A stretch of 64,000 bases of DNA, taken from NCBI RefSeq assembly GCF_029784155.1, contig NC_073692.1:425301324-425365323 (forward strand), given 5' to 3'. Origin of the DNA: Uranotaenia lowii (lineage: Eukaryota; Arthropoda; Insecta; Diptera; Culicidae). Below, piece after piece: positions 21,819-34,600 of this stretch. Numbering within the stretch: the first letter of the stretch is position 1; every line of letters starts with the position of its first letter. The notes under the pieces were generated by a model that was not told where the DNA came from, did no database searches, and saw only the letters and a list, made by a program, of their open reading frames with translations. The position numbers and the translations under genes are program-made.

Positions 21819-22020
21819 GTATACAAAACTTCTACACACACTTATATCGGACAGCTCACGAACTATATCCTTCTACCGTTTGCTAGCTAGGAGCAAGGCA
21901 ACCACAGCGCTACGTTTCTGTTCGAGATCCATTTTTCCGGATAACAACTGATTACGAAAGTAACACTTACATCCAATGATAGCTAAGACTTAACATAAAC
22001 TAAGCGACGAGGGGTCGTTC

Positions 22021-24736
22021 AAAACTGTTTCGTGTAGCATCGTTCAATACTGTTGATGTAATGTAGCAGTTCAATTGCCGGACCCTGTACATTAGCTGTT
22101 TACATTTTAAGGCGTTTTAAAAGCTCAAACGTGTTTTGGTGTCATGTTATGTTCTGTAAAACAATATTTGACAGCTCAATTCCATGTAATGACTAATCAG
22201 GAGTTAGCTCTTATTGTCAATCAACCCATTCCCTTGCATACTAATCGTAGTCCACAAGGATTTCACACCAGCAGTTCATTAGCGTGTCGTCCACTGATTC
22301 CATTCAAAGGTTCTCCCGCAGAGAAGCAAAAGGTCATTCTGATTCACCACCACCGGGCTTTTGCGCCCATCGGGGGTGTATTAATTTCGCAAAAATCCGA
22401 AACAAATCTAATGCTCGATTGCACGAAATAAATTGCATTCCTCGTCAAAAAAAATAAAGGTGCAGACGGGCTCGAGATTATGTAAAGTAACAAAGTCTCT
22501 GCTCAAGCATGATTTTTTCGGTTTTTTAACGCCGCCTCAGCCTGACACAACCTCCCACAGTCTTCGAAAGATTTTACTTTCCAATCACACGAATTGGTGT
22601 TGCATTTATTTTTCTTCTGTTCCAACAAGGTAGGTATCTGTCGTTCAATTCTCAGCCGATCCTTCTGGCGTTTCGGGGGCGAGAGTGTTTCTATTTGTGA
22701 CTATTCCTGCAAAACGAAATGAAACATGGAACTGATTTCAAACTGTGCAATCAAAATCGTGCAATAGTTTTCCAGCCTCTCTTCGTACAAGTTTTGAATG
22801 ATTTTCAAACGAAAGCTTCTATCTACTGGATCCTAAGTATTGTTGCCGTTTTGGCGAGAAGAGCCGCGCACTGCCTAGGTTTAGGCGAATGGAATAATTT
22901 AGCCAAAGCATAGCGATGACGATCGGTTCGGTTGCAGCAAGATGATGAAATTATTGAAATCACGATTACCATTGTCACTACCCTTCGGGGGGATATGAAT
23001 GAATTAATTTGGAATCGCTAATCGATTCGGATTGAATTGATGCTGGAAGCGATGCAGAGGGATCCGGGTTTTGGGCATTATAATCAAATTTGTTGGCTCT
23101 TACGGCGAATTCAGTGAGCATGTAAATGAGAATATTTCGCGTTAGTATAAAAAAAAAGTTTTAAGGTTATTCTTTTAAAGAGTCAAAATATTGAGGCTTC
23201 CATCGACTACGATCAGTAATCAGTAGCACGACAACATAAGGACTGTTCCTGAAAAAATCAATTTGTTCTACATAATTTCATGTTGAAAATATCAAAAAGA
23301 GATATTGTATGAACCAAAAAAAATTAACAGCTTAACTTTCAAAATCGAAATTTTTGCAATAGTCGTAAATGATTTGGCTCATCCATTTGGCTCATTTTTG
23401 TCCCACTCAGAATCGCACTCGACGCTGTTTGAGTCAAAGTATTTCAATTTTGCAGCCCGCTATAGGAAACGTCCAAAATTTACGACTTCTCAAAAGTGCA
23501 AATAAAAGCTAAATAAAACGGAAAGCCTCCATCAAGCAACGAATGGGCCGCCGAACGTATTCCAGAACCATTTGTTTAACACCATCAGGTAACCACCCGC
23601 GGTGCCAAAATTCAAACATCATCCAGCAACAAGATGCACAATATTTTGACGATTCGCGTGAAAAGTGCTGTTCCTCAAGGCGGGCGGAACTGACTCCTTC
23701 CACCTTTTATGGTGCTAAAGAGATCCGCGCGAGCCTTTTGGCGGTCCCATAAAAAGTTTGCCCCCTTCCCGCGTTTTTTTATTTTTCTCAAAAACCACCC
23801 TCAGCGGAAGAATGATGGCGATGGCTACAAATCCAGATGCTCATTACGACCAACTTTTGCGGGTCCAAATCGAGGAGTTACCGATTTTTTCACTTCTCAT
23901 TTTTTTTTTTTTCGTTTCCCTCGAATAGAGCGGAAGGAGATTCGCGCTCAAATGATAAAACACGACATTAAGAGTGGTATTAAAAGGTAAAAATTGTGCC
24001 ATAAATTAGACGTGGAAGGAGGCAAATCTTGGTAGGGAAAAGCTTTCCTTTCGAGCCAAAATCGCAGCTCGGTTGAACGAAAAATCAACTCTCGAGAGTT
24101 GATCGCACCTATTAATCATTGCACTCAGAGCAGCAAACAAGGGCCAGGATTTGGTACCGTACCTTGTCGCTGGATGTTTTTTTTCCTGTTTAACTTGCTT
24201 GAAGTAACCGAAAATCAGATCGAGAAAACTCAGCGGGAGGAGAATTTGAGCGAGTGCGATTTTTTCGACCAATTATTCACCGCTGCAGTAAAAGTGAAAT
24301 ATGTTGCTGCTCCTCTGCTCGTTTTCGTCCGGTGTAAATTTGTTGTAAAAATCTGAGATGGAAATCAGGGGTGGAAATTTACAAGAAGATTTCTGGACCA
24401 GATTTGCATCATCGTGGTGAAAAGTTCTCTAAATCTTCATGTCAGACGGACTCAAGATACATAAGTAAGAATTTTCAAAAATGCAAAGATTTTAGAAAAT
24501 TATCAATTCACAAGCTAAAAAATCGCCTTAACGCCAATTTCAATTTAGAAAAATTCATAAGCTCCTCGGAATAAAAAATTAAAACTAAACAAATGGCGCT
24601 CATTTCAAAGCCTTAAAAAATTTAATAAAAAAAAATTTCAGAATTCTAATAAAAGAAAATAAAGGAATAAATTCCTCGATGCTAAATTGAAACTTAAAAA
24701 CAAAAAGTGAATTTAAATAAGCTTCAACAAGACAAA
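22021..24736. other. No recognisable gene
   Basis: Mixed-composition sequence with several short frames (for example 22144-22431, 95 codons) that show no domain. A few splice-donor-like words occur but no exon structure can be supported. Confidence 0.5.
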
Positions 24737-27652
24737 AGTGAAAAAAATGACAAAAATGACAAAAATGACAAAAATGACAAAAATGACAAAAATGACAAAA
24801 ATGACAAAAATGACAAAAATGACAAAAATGACAAAAATGACAAAAATGACAAAAATGACAAAAATGACAAAAATGACAAAAATGACAAAAATGACAAAAA
24901 TGACAAAAATGACAAAAATGACAAAAATGACAAAAATGACAAAAATGACAAAAATGACAAAAATGACAAAAATGACAAAAATGACAAAAATGACAAAAAT
25001 GACAAAAATGACAAAAATGACAAAAATGACAAAAATGACAAAAATGACAAAAATGACAAAAATGACAAAAATGACAAAAATGACAAAAATGACAAAAATG
25101 ACAAAAATGACAAAAATGACAAAAATGACAAAAATGACAAAAATGACAAAAATGACAAAAATGACAAAAATGACAAAAATGACAAAAATGACAAAAATGA
25201 CAAAAATGACAAAAATGACAAAAATGACAAAAATGACAAAAATGACAAAAATGACAAAAATGACAAAAATGACAAAAATGACAAAAATGACAAAAATGAC
25301 AAAAATGACAAAAATGACAAAAATGACAAAAATGACAAAAATGACAAAAATGACAAAAATGACAAAAATGACAAAAATGACAAAAATGACAAAAAATTGA
25401 CAAAAATGACAAAAATGACAAAAATGACAAAAATGACAAAAATGACAAAAATGACAAAAATGACAAAAATGACAAAAATGACAAAAATGACAAAAATGAC
25501 AAAAATGACAAAAATGACAAAAATGACAAAAATGACAAAAATGACAAAAATGACAAAAATGACAAAAATGACAAAAATGACAAAAATGACAAAAATGACA
25601 AAAATGACAAAAATGACAAAAATGACAAAAATGACAAAAATGACAAAAATGACAAAAATGACAAAAATGACAAAAATGACAAAAATGACAAAAATGACAA
25701 AAATGACAAAAATGACAAAAATGACAAAAATGACAAAAATGACAAAAATGACAAAAATGACAAAAATGACAAAAATGACAAAAATGACAAAAATGACAAA
25801 AATGACAAAAATGACAAAAATGACAAAAATGACAAAAATGAAAAAAATGAAAAAAATGACAAAAATGACAAAAATGACAAAAATGACAAAAATGACAAAA
25901 ATGACAAAAATGACAAAAATGACAAAAATGAAAAAAATGACAAAAATGACAAAAATGACAAAAATGACAAAAATGACAAAAATGACAAAAATGACAAAAA
26001 TGACAAAAATGACAAAAAAGACAAAAATGACAAAAATGACAAAAATGACAAAAATTACAAAAATTACAAAAATGACAAAAAAAACAAAAATCACAAAAAT
26101 GACAAAAATGACAAAAATGACAAAAATGACAAAAATGACAAAAATGACAAAAATGACAAAAATGACAAAAAATTGACAAAAATGACAAAAATGACAAAAA
26201 TGACAAAAATGACAAAAATGACAAAAATGACAAAAATGACAAAAATGACAAAAATGACAAAAATGACAAAAATGACAAAAATGACAAAAATGACAAAAAT
26301 GACAAAAATGACAAAAATGACAAAAATGACAAAAATGACAAAAATGACAAAAATGACAAAAATGACAAAAATGACAAAAATGACAAAAATGACAAAAATG
26401 ACAAAAATGACAAAAATGACAAAAATGACAAAAATGACAAAAATGACAAAAATGACAAAAATGACAAAAATGACAAAAATGACAAAAATGACAAAAATGA
26501 CAAAAATGACAAAAATGACAAAAATGACAAAAATGACAAAAATGACAAAAATGACAAAAATGACAAAAATGACAAAAATGACAAAAATGACAAAAATGAC
26601 AAAAATGACAAAAATGACAAAAATGACAAAAATGACAAAAATGACAAAAATGACAAAAATGACAAAAATGACAAAAATGACAAAAATGACAAAAATGACA
26701 AAAATGACAAAAATGACAAAAATGACAAAAATGACAAAAATGACAAAAATGACAAAAATGACAAAAATGACAAAAATTACAAAAATGACAAAAATGACAA
26801 AAATGACAAAAATGACAAAAATGACAAAAATGACAAAAATGACAAAAATGACAAAAATGACAAAAATGACAAAAATGACAAAAATGACAAAAATGACAAA
26901 AATGACAAAAATGACAAAAATGACAAAAATGACAAAAATGACAAAAATTACAAAAATGACAAAAATGACAAAAATGACAAAAATGACAAAAATGACAAAA
27001 ATGACAAAAATGACAAAAATGACAAAAATGACAAAAATGACAAAAATGACAAAAATGACAAAAATGACAAAAAAAAATGACAAAAATGACAAAAATGACA
27101 AAAATGACAAAAATGACAAAAATGACAAAAATGACAAAAATGACAAAAATGACAAAAATGACAAAAATGACAAAAATGACAAAAATGACAAAAATGACAA
27201 AAATGACAAAAATGACAAAAATGACAAAAATGACAAAAATGACAAAAATGACAAAAATGACAAAAATGACAAAAATGACAAAAATGACAAAAATGACAAA
27301 AATGACAAAAATGACAAAAATGACAAAAATGACAAAAATGACAAAAATGACAAAAATGACAAAAATGACAAAAATGACAAAAATGACAAAAATGACAAAA
27401 ATGACAAAAATGACAAAAATGACAAAAATGACAAAAATGACAAAAATGACAAAAATGACAAAAATGACAAAAATGACAAAAATGACAAAAATGACAAAAA
27501 TGACAAAAATGACAAAAATGACAAAAATGACAAAATTGACAAATTTGACAAAATTGACACAATTGACAAAATTGACAAATTTGACAAAATTGACAAAAAT
27601 GACAAAAATGAAAAAAATGACAAAAATGAAAAAATTATAAAAATGACAAAAA
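24737..27652 (+). repeat. 9-bp satellite array (TGACAAAAA)n
   Basis: Roughly 320 head-to-tail copies of a nine-base unit. Variants such as TGAAAAAAA and TTACAAAAA cluster at about 25837-26100, and single-base slips (extra A or T at about 25395, 26170 and 27070) change the phase. The right edge decays into TGACAAATT and TGACACAAT variants from 27530. Because nine is divisible by three, five of six frames stay open, giving (NDK), (MTK), (FCH), (FVI) and (LSF) strings; these are not proteins. Confidence 0.97.
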
Positions 27653-29707
27653 TCAGTTCATATCCTTAGAGTTTCAATGAAATATGCTGTAGATTCTGAT
27701 TTGTGGGAAATCTCATAAGTTAAAAAGGATATTATTAATCTTACCAAGCATAAATAAAATTAAACTCCGGTTTAATCTAATTGCAAATTTATGAAATTTG
27801 TTAAAATAAACTGTTTTTAGCTCAGATTTTTTACTGAAGTCGTAAAATTTTAAACTGACAAATGTTGACTGAGAAATTTATTCAAACTTGAAATAATGTC
27901 TTGGATCTTTCACTCACTGGAACCTGTTAGAAGGATGCGAATCCGAACAAATGAAAGTGGAAGCATCGAGGGACACTGCTTTTTGAGCCAATAAACATGG
28001 CTAGGGAATCCCTGATTTCTTTTTTCTTGGTAAATAACATAAACAGAAGGTCCTCGGCATCTCTTGAACATGACATTACCATCTACATTGGTGCTTAGCA
28101 AAAATGACATACGTCACATGTCTTCATTAGCCAGGAGTCAGAGGCGGATGATTTTTCCCTGGGCAAAAGCTTCGCTACGTAATGTGAAAAGCTGAAATGT
28201 CAAGCGCTTTTCAGGTGTCCCCCCGGGGCCAATAAAAACCCGCTTCTTCGATTTCATCCGCCAATCTACGACGTACAAGTATCAGGTTTGGCGTACTTCT
28301 ACTTACACTGGAATATGCCTAACGGAGTGCTCAACTTTGAAGAAGTCAGGAGACAGGATCAACAGCAGCCAGCAAAAAAGTTGGCCAAACCTGCACGGTT
28401 TTGCTTATTTCTGTTCAATCACTTGATGACTTTGACAGGCAATCAGCTGCACGATTCGAGCGTTTGCTTCTAGTAGACGTACTTTTGCTAGTGCTCGACC
28501 GTAAGATTGGATTGCCAGGTGAAATTTTGCGGGACTCAGGCGACATTTACATAATAAAGCTCTTTTTACTTTCCATTTTACTGACCCAGCTGATGAAAAT
28601 TCCTTTGAGGAAAATATGATTGACGAGATAAGATAAAAAATCAACTGCTAGGCATGTTCAGTTTAGATGATGAAGGAGCAGGTGGGTTAAGTTAGGTTAT
28701 GTTATGTTAGGTTCCTCAACCGCTGAAGGAGTGCGTGTAGGTCGATATAGTTGTCACTTGTTGACTGACTAACAAGGTTGTTGTTTCTTGTAACAAGACC
28801 ATTTTACCCACACGCAACGTCAAACAAAAACTACCTTGTAGCGTTGCAGCAAAGGCAACAGATTAATGAAGCCGCGATCTGGAAAGTAACCATCGAAAAG
28901 TCAGAACAAGTTTCGGAGAACTTTTCGCCTAGGTGTTGGTCACTTATAAGTAGAGCCTCGTTGGTTCATAAACGCGAAACTAAGGTGTAAATATTTCAAC
29001 TATTAATTTCCCAGGTGACACCTCCAATCCGCGCTCGAAAAGGACCTACAATACAACACAACACAACAACACGGTTAGTTTGATCCACATATGGTCGCTT
29101 TAGCAGCTCGCCATTTTTGTGGAAGGTAATTTATCGCTTCTGAAGCACATGCTTGTGAGAACGTACCCAACTACGTACACCAAACCACAATCCAAAAGTG
29201 TTCCCCTCGAGGGGGCTTACACTACAAAACATGCTCTGGAATTGTATTTTTCGCTTACTACAAGGTATCAGCCAGCAGTGCTTGAGTGCAGTTTGAGGGA
29301 CCGCACAAAACGCGTTGCAGCAGCAGCGCTCGCTGTAGATAAAATTGGTGGTTCAACTTCGACGAATTTAAATTTCAACTGTATATTTTAGAGTTACTAT
29401 ACACATGATATTATTCATGAATTTAAAACAAGACATCATTTTCCATAACTTAACGGTACAAGTAAGGACACATGTAGTTGAAATCAAAAATTATCAGATA
29501 AATCTCAGATAAATCTTGGTCATCTATGGTTTTGTTTGAACAAGGCTACATAAATTTAGCAGTTAACACTATAAATACCTTCAAAACAATACTTAAATTT
29601 TCCTACACCTTCTGTATTAGGTTCAGGTAAAAGTTGACATTTTTTATATTTTCCTTGAATAACTCAGTTCATAACACATTTTTTTTTAAATCCAGATTAA
29701 AAACAAG
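27653..29707. other. No recognisable gene
   Basis: AT-rich sequence without domain-bearing frames. A short GTTAGGTTATGTTATGTTAG stretch at about 28693-28712 is the only notable motif. Confidence 0.5.
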
Positions 29708-30687
29708 TAGGGGAGAATGAGGATACTTGATCCCTGGGGATACTTGATTCCTTAGCTATATCTCGAAACTGGAATGTCTTACAATGATCAAATGTTCTAG
29801 AAAAATGTGTCAAAATGAGCGAAATAACAATGCTTGTAGTTTAAAAAATTTTAACAAAATAATTGTTTGAGTTATTGAACTTTGTTTGAAAAATTTCACA
29901 AAATGTAACTTGAAGATCTTTTTTCATCACTTTAAAATGTTTCTTACATGGGAAAATTATGAAAAAAATATTTGTTCCAATGTCAATCGTTCGAGCGTAA
30001 AATTATCTTCATAATGCCATATTTTCAAAGCAATGGAAAACTCTCAACTTTTTTCAGAAAAAGTTTTCTAAAATGTTGATTATGGGTACAATTGATCCCC
30101 TAGAGTTGGGTACAATTGATCCCCCTTCCAAACGGCATATTCTTGTTCAGAATTGATCGTTATGATTGCTGATAACGATATTACTGATATTTATCCAAAA
30201 ACTAAAATTTTTCAAACAATTGTCTGAAGAAAAGAGCAAAAATATTTGATTTTCTCTTAATTATAAAAAATAGCGCCTTTAAATATGCAATGTAATTAGC
30301 GTTGAGACAAAGTTATAGAATTTTCTTCTTATGTCTGCTATTTATAAATTGTGAAATGAGAACAATCATGACCAATATAGTCAATAAACATTCTATCTTG
30401 GGGTTTTGTTTGATTTTTATACAAGGATTAGGGCTTTCGGAATAAAAGATCAAGTCTCCTTCAATAGGGGATCAAGTCTCCCTAACTTCAGAAAAATCGC
30501 AATTTTTTAACTCCCACGAAAATGCTTCTAGTTCATCAACGTGTCCAAGTATCGTTCTAATTTTTGGAGCATAGAAACTTGAAGTTGCAGGCTGTCATAA
30601 AACATCAAAGACGGCGAGTTGCTAAATTTTTCCAAAAAGATATGGTGAAAATAATAAAAGGGGATCAAGTATCCCCACTCTCCCCTA
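29708..30687. mobile_element. MITE with 27-bp inverted ends (980 bp)
   Basis: Left end TAGGGGAGAATGAGGATACT and the inverted right end TAGGGGAGAGTGGGGATACT match for 27 bp with two differences, both continuing TGATCCC. A TA at each border could be a mariner-type target duplication or part of the ends. The interior has no coding frame but repeats GGGTACAATTGATCCCC (about 30083-30123) and GATCAAGTCTCC (about 30449-30482), motifs related to the ends. Confidence 0.85.
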
Positions 30688-31337
30688 ACTAACAGAAAAT
30701 TTTACTTGAATGTGTGACTTATGGGAAAAATTGAAAACTTGAAATTAAAAAAAAATCTGCAAGTCAATGTTAAACCAACGTTTACGAAATAGATTTCTAG
30801 ACAAGGAAGATTAAGAATATTCTATTTGACTCGCATTAATTTTTGAAGTCGAAACTAATGTTCTGAATTGGTCTTGGTACATCTTCGTACCTGAAAGTTA
30901 TCAAACTTTTGAAGGTTATGGAAAGTTTTGATGCATTTTCCTAGTAAAGCTTAGTTCTTTTAGAAATGGGACACTTTCTTTTGCTAATAGCTCGTTTACT
31001 AGTAATCGGACAATCAAAATTTTGACAACATTTTGCTGCCTGTGAAAAGTACAATCCGACCCATTTTTTGTCAAAATTTAAAATTCACGCGCGTTTGAGA
31101 TATTTACGATGCAAAAGGAAAAGAAAATAATAATTTTGCAAAGTTTCCTTCAAAGTCCATCATTATCAAATTGATAGCTGACCAAACCGTTGATTATTCA
31201 AAGAATTACCATGTGTGAGTGGTGGAAAAGTATGCAAACACTGTCAAAAATGTTCTCAAAGTTCAAATCAGCTATTAGAGTGAAGCACATGATCGGTAAT
31301 CTGGTTAAGGGTCATCAGGAAAGTCAAGCCTCATACC
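30688..31337. other. No recognisable gene
   Basis: Sequence between the MITE and the hAT nest; nothing identifiable. Confidence 0.5.
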
Positions 31338-31469
31338 CAGGCTTCCGAAAAGTACAGCTTTGCTATGACAGTTTTTTTCTTGCCAAACAAACTGTCTCGG
31401 TTTTCCTTACCACTCGGTTCGCTGCTGTATAGTCGGTAACGAATCGTAATGCTTCGGCTACATCGCACT

Positions 31470-32894
31470 CAGGGACCGAAAATAGCACGAACACAGTACG
31501 TGCAACACAATTTTTTGACACGGCACACTGAAAACGAAATCGTGTTGTGTTTGTGTTGTTCAAATTAGTTGTGTTGCGGATGATACATAACACAGTCTAC
31601 ATAAAAAACATTGTGTGCAACATCTAATCGAAAGTGTTGACACAGATGACGATGTGTGCGACACTTGAATGTAGCACAACACATTAATTGTGCTGTGTTC
31701 AGATTAGACACAGTGTTTACAGAACGAACACAAATTACTTATTATAGCTATGGCGGCACAACTTTCCCGTATGTTTGGGTAACGTGCCGCTATCAAGCCT
31801 ACCCCTCTTCTGATTGTTTATGAAATTGAAGGGACGGGTTGTTACACGGGTTTATCGGACAAATGGCCCTTAATCTGAATAAGATTAATTATCATGCGTA
31901 CTAAACTGAAATAATTAAATTTTTTTTTTCGAACATGCACTCATTCTGAACATACATTTGAGAATTCGAGCCTTGCAACAGCAATCAAAATTTTAAACAA
32001 AATTGTTAGGGTTTCTATACGATTTTAATTTTTCTTTCAAAACAATTTGTTAACTTCATTTGAATGTATTTTTTTATATCTCAACTTTTGTTAATATTCT
32101 CCAATCTAAGTAATCAGTACAAGAAAAAGTCAAAGTTTTCAATTATGGTGGAAGCTTAAATCGATCACCGGTGCCCTCCTCAAAAATAATTAGTTTGAAG
32201 CGAGTGTCAATTAAGTTTTAATGCCATTAGTATTCCCAGCGTCAGTAAGGATTGTAGCAGTATGTTCAATGCGGAAAATGGAAGCTTTGAGACCTTATTC
32301 AAAAATTGATACTTAGCGCATTGAGACATCTTACGAAATGAAGAGAAAAGTAGGTAAAAGATAAAATATAACTTATTCTAAGAATCTTTGAGGGACTGAA
32401 AACCTTGCCATAAAAACCATTCTGTGAAAAAAAATTTATTCACCGGAAGTTTAAATGCGGTTACTTATTTGTTCTAAGCTGGAATCTGGAGAAGATCAAT
32501 CTTGAACCCATTCCAAACAACACCACAGCTCTGAAGAAATAAGTTCGAAAAAAGTTCAGACTGGTCAGCTGAAATTTGGGTTGATACTACAAGAGTGTCC
32601 AGGTTTGTTCATAACATTTAAATTGACTACATTTGATCAAACATTACATTTACTTTTCCTTATTGTAAATCATGGCGCAGCTTCCTTAACTAGGAAACTG
32701 TGTTGCTTTTCAAAAACACAGTGCCGTCTCCAAACACAACACATTTGAAAACTGTGCTGTGTTCGTACAGCACGGCACCCAAATTGTGTCGTGTTACAAT
32801 GAAGTGTTGCACACAATTTTTTTTGTATCAGCACATGAGATTTCGTGTTGCACGTACAGTGTTCACAGCACAGTGTGTTTTTTTTCGGTCCCTG
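31470..32894. mobile_element. Non-autonomous hAT element (inner) with dense subterminal GTGTTG/CAACAC motifs
   Basis: Inverted ends CAGGGACCGAAAA lie at 31470 and, inverted, at 32894. They are flanked by CATCGCAC at 31461-31468 and 32895-32902; one extra T separates the left duplication from the end. Both terminal 200-300 bp are crowded with ACACA, GTGTTG and CAACAC words in both directions, as seen for transposase-binding subterminal repeats in hAT elements. The 1425-bp body is AT-rich and non-coding. Confidence 0.9.
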
Positions 32895-33123
32895 CATCGC
32901 ACACGTGCGAGAACCCAGGCTGTATCTGAACAATCTGCTCAAAGCATGCGTTGCCGAAAGTGTTGTGCTTTATGCTGTAGCGAATCCAACCGACAGTTCG
33001 GTTTTCATCCCCCCATCCTCCTGTTTCGAAAATAATTTCATCCTAACTGTTGGCTGCAGGGCGTGACAGTTTTTGCAGGACTGTCACGGGTGACTGTAGT
33101 GCCCATACCGTACCCATGCCCGA

Positions 33124-33197
33124 TCGTATGCGCTGCTGCTCGGATCGAATAGATCGAACGAGCCATATACATATTCACACCGAGCAGCAGCATACGA
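33124..33197. repeat. Imperfect hairpin in the outer hAT
   Basis: TCGTATGCGCTGCTGCTCGG at 33124-33143 is complementary to 33180-33197 apart from a two-base bulge, with a 36-base loop. Likely a subterminal structure of the hAT; no independent evidence that it is an RNA gene. Confidence 0.6.
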
Positions 33198-33620
33198 CCG
33201 AGGCGTAACGCGATGTGTGGTGCCGGTGCTGGTTAGGCGGAAAGGGGTGGGGAGGGTGATTGGGGTGATCACCACCCGCAGTAGCTTCAAGCAAGAGGAA
33301 AATACGTTTGTTCGAAATTAACTCGGCCCGAGCTAATCTCGGCTACAGTCGGACGGAGTGAGTAGTACTGTCATGCAAAATTTAACGCATTGAAAACTGT
33401 CACGAAGATTTTCTCAAAACTGTCACGAAGCTAAAAAAAACTTTCATACCCACGAACAAACTCTCGCATGAGGTAAAACGAGGCTTTGCTGTACATCGCA
33501 CGACCGCTCCTTTTAAAACCGTCGGGGAAGAAATATTCGGGAAGCTTTCATCGAGGTGCATGTGCGACATTCGCAAGAATACTGTCGTTCGCCAGTACTT
33601 TTCGGAAGCCTGCTCATACC

Positions 33621-34600
33621 AGCATTTTTAATTTTGAATAAGCGAAAAACAAAGAGTAGATCGCTGTAATGGCCTAAAAAAATTTTCCGATAAGCTGAAA
33701 GTGTTGTTTATTAATGAGTCATTCAAACCTAACCTCAAACAACAATTTTTTGCTTGTTCCAGAGCTCGTAGACTGTATAGCCGGTACTGGGATGGATGAT
33801 TTCTGATGAACGAAAAAACTAATGAAATACCTTATTTCAAACAAATTCTAGCGTTGAATTTCATGCCATGTCTGTTCGTGGAAAGGTATAAAATTTAACG
33901 ATTTGCCAAAATTTGCCGAAAATTTTCAAAACGAAAACTTTGGTTTTCGCTCTTTTCAAAAGTCTCAAAAGAGTAATCTTGTATGTACCTTTCGCAACCT
34001 ACGATCTATAATAACCGATTATACATTGAGTTCAACCTCATGATAGATCAACTTCATTGTCTGATTTTGGCATCAGATACTCCATTAAAACGCTTTAAAC
34101 TGGCCCAAAAATAATCAAGTTTTATTAATTTCGAAACAGCATTATCCATTAAATTGGCCTCAGTTTCTACTAAAAGAGTAGTATTGGACCGAAAAGAAGC
34201 AGAAATTGAAGAAGGAGGATGTAGCCACCTAAAATACTGATAAGACGAAGAATAAATTTGAAAAACTGATCAATATCATGGCTGAAAAAAGTGTGCGCCT
34301 TCCGATGGGAGGTACCAAGAATAAAGTAGAAATTTTTCTTACAAAAAACGATAAACAATTTTTTTCAAATGTTTTCATGATTTTTCATAAGATTAGCTTC
34401 AATTTCTTCATAGAAAGTATTTGGATCGAACGAATGGTTTTTGAGATATGTACACGCATTTGTAACTGTCCCATTTCTATAAGAACTAAGCTTTAAGTAA
34501 GGAAAAACCCCTGGAAGTGTAGTACTCTTCAAGCCACTTTTCACAAAGGCATAAAACTCTTCATGGAGCGGTGGCGAGCGGTGGCGCAGGTGGCGAGAAG
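33621..34600. other. No recognisable gene
   Basis: AT-rich sequence; a small GGTGGCGAGC-type repeat sits at about 34566-34600. Nothing else identifiable. Confidence 0.5.

Larger units (their letters stand above)
19729..21932 (-). pseudogene. maT-like mariner transposase, N-terminal half
   Basis: From the ATG at 21932 the minus strand reads MDLEQKRSAVVALLLASKR, a TAG stop, then KDIVRELSDI and SVCRSFVY up to the RTE insertion. It continues on the far side with RTVKRYLETGSAKNRYGGG, DLNISDRSLRRVLKDK, QDLTVEQKQERVKRAK, IVFTDEKLFTVQQFV (first catalytic Asp) and RRQKPVSVMVCAEITRDG, ending GVKINQNTYWKLV at the CR1 junction. Two frame changes and several stops are present. The paired helix-turn-helix and FTDEKLFTVQ motif resemble DD37D (maT) mariners; the later catalytic residues are not in the window, so the class is inferred. 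Confidence 0.82.
19729..22020 (-). mobile_element. maT-like mariner remnant, interrupted by CR1-like and RTE-like LINEs
   Basis: Minus-strand transposase sequence is present at 21932-21833 and 20288-19729. The gap between is RTE-like copy 2, flanked by a 14-bp duplication GTATACAAAACTTC (20275-20288 and 21819-21832). The left side is cut by the CR1-like 3' end, so the C-terminal half of the transposase should lie left of position 1 of this window. The start-proximal terminal repeat is probably near 22000-22020 but could not be paired. Confidence 0.8.
31338..33612. mobile_element. Non-autonomous hAT element (outer), containing a second hAT
   Basis: Perfect 18-bp inverted ends CAGGCTTCCGAAAAGTAC are flanked by the 8-bp duplication CTCATACC (31330-31337 and 33613-33620). 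Without the inner element at 31470-32894 it measures about 0.84 kb. Subterminal regions repeat ACTGTCACGAAG (about 33390-33430) and TGACAGTTTTT (31376 and 33064). No transposase frame is visible. Confidence 0.93.

Noticed and set aside
22144..22431. 95-codon open frame as a host gene
   Set aside because: No recognisable domain, no neighbouring exon, no typical start context.
22610..22640. Splice donor-like AAG/GTAGGT
   Set aside because: No coding exon upstream and no acceptor with coding sequence downstream.
24737..27652. CRISPR-like array
   Set aside because: No spacers; contiguous 9-bp units in a eukaryotic sequence.
24707..27669. Long open frames encoding (NDK)n, (MTK)n, (LSF)n, (FVI)n and (FCH)n
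   Set aside because: Direct consequence of a 9-bp tandem repeat with no stop in five frames; no start context, domain or composition of a real protein.
28693..28712. Telomere-like TTAGG repeats (GTTAGGTTATGTTATGTTAG)
   Set aside because: Only a few imperfect units, not a telomeric array; flies and mosquitoes lack TTAGG telomeres.
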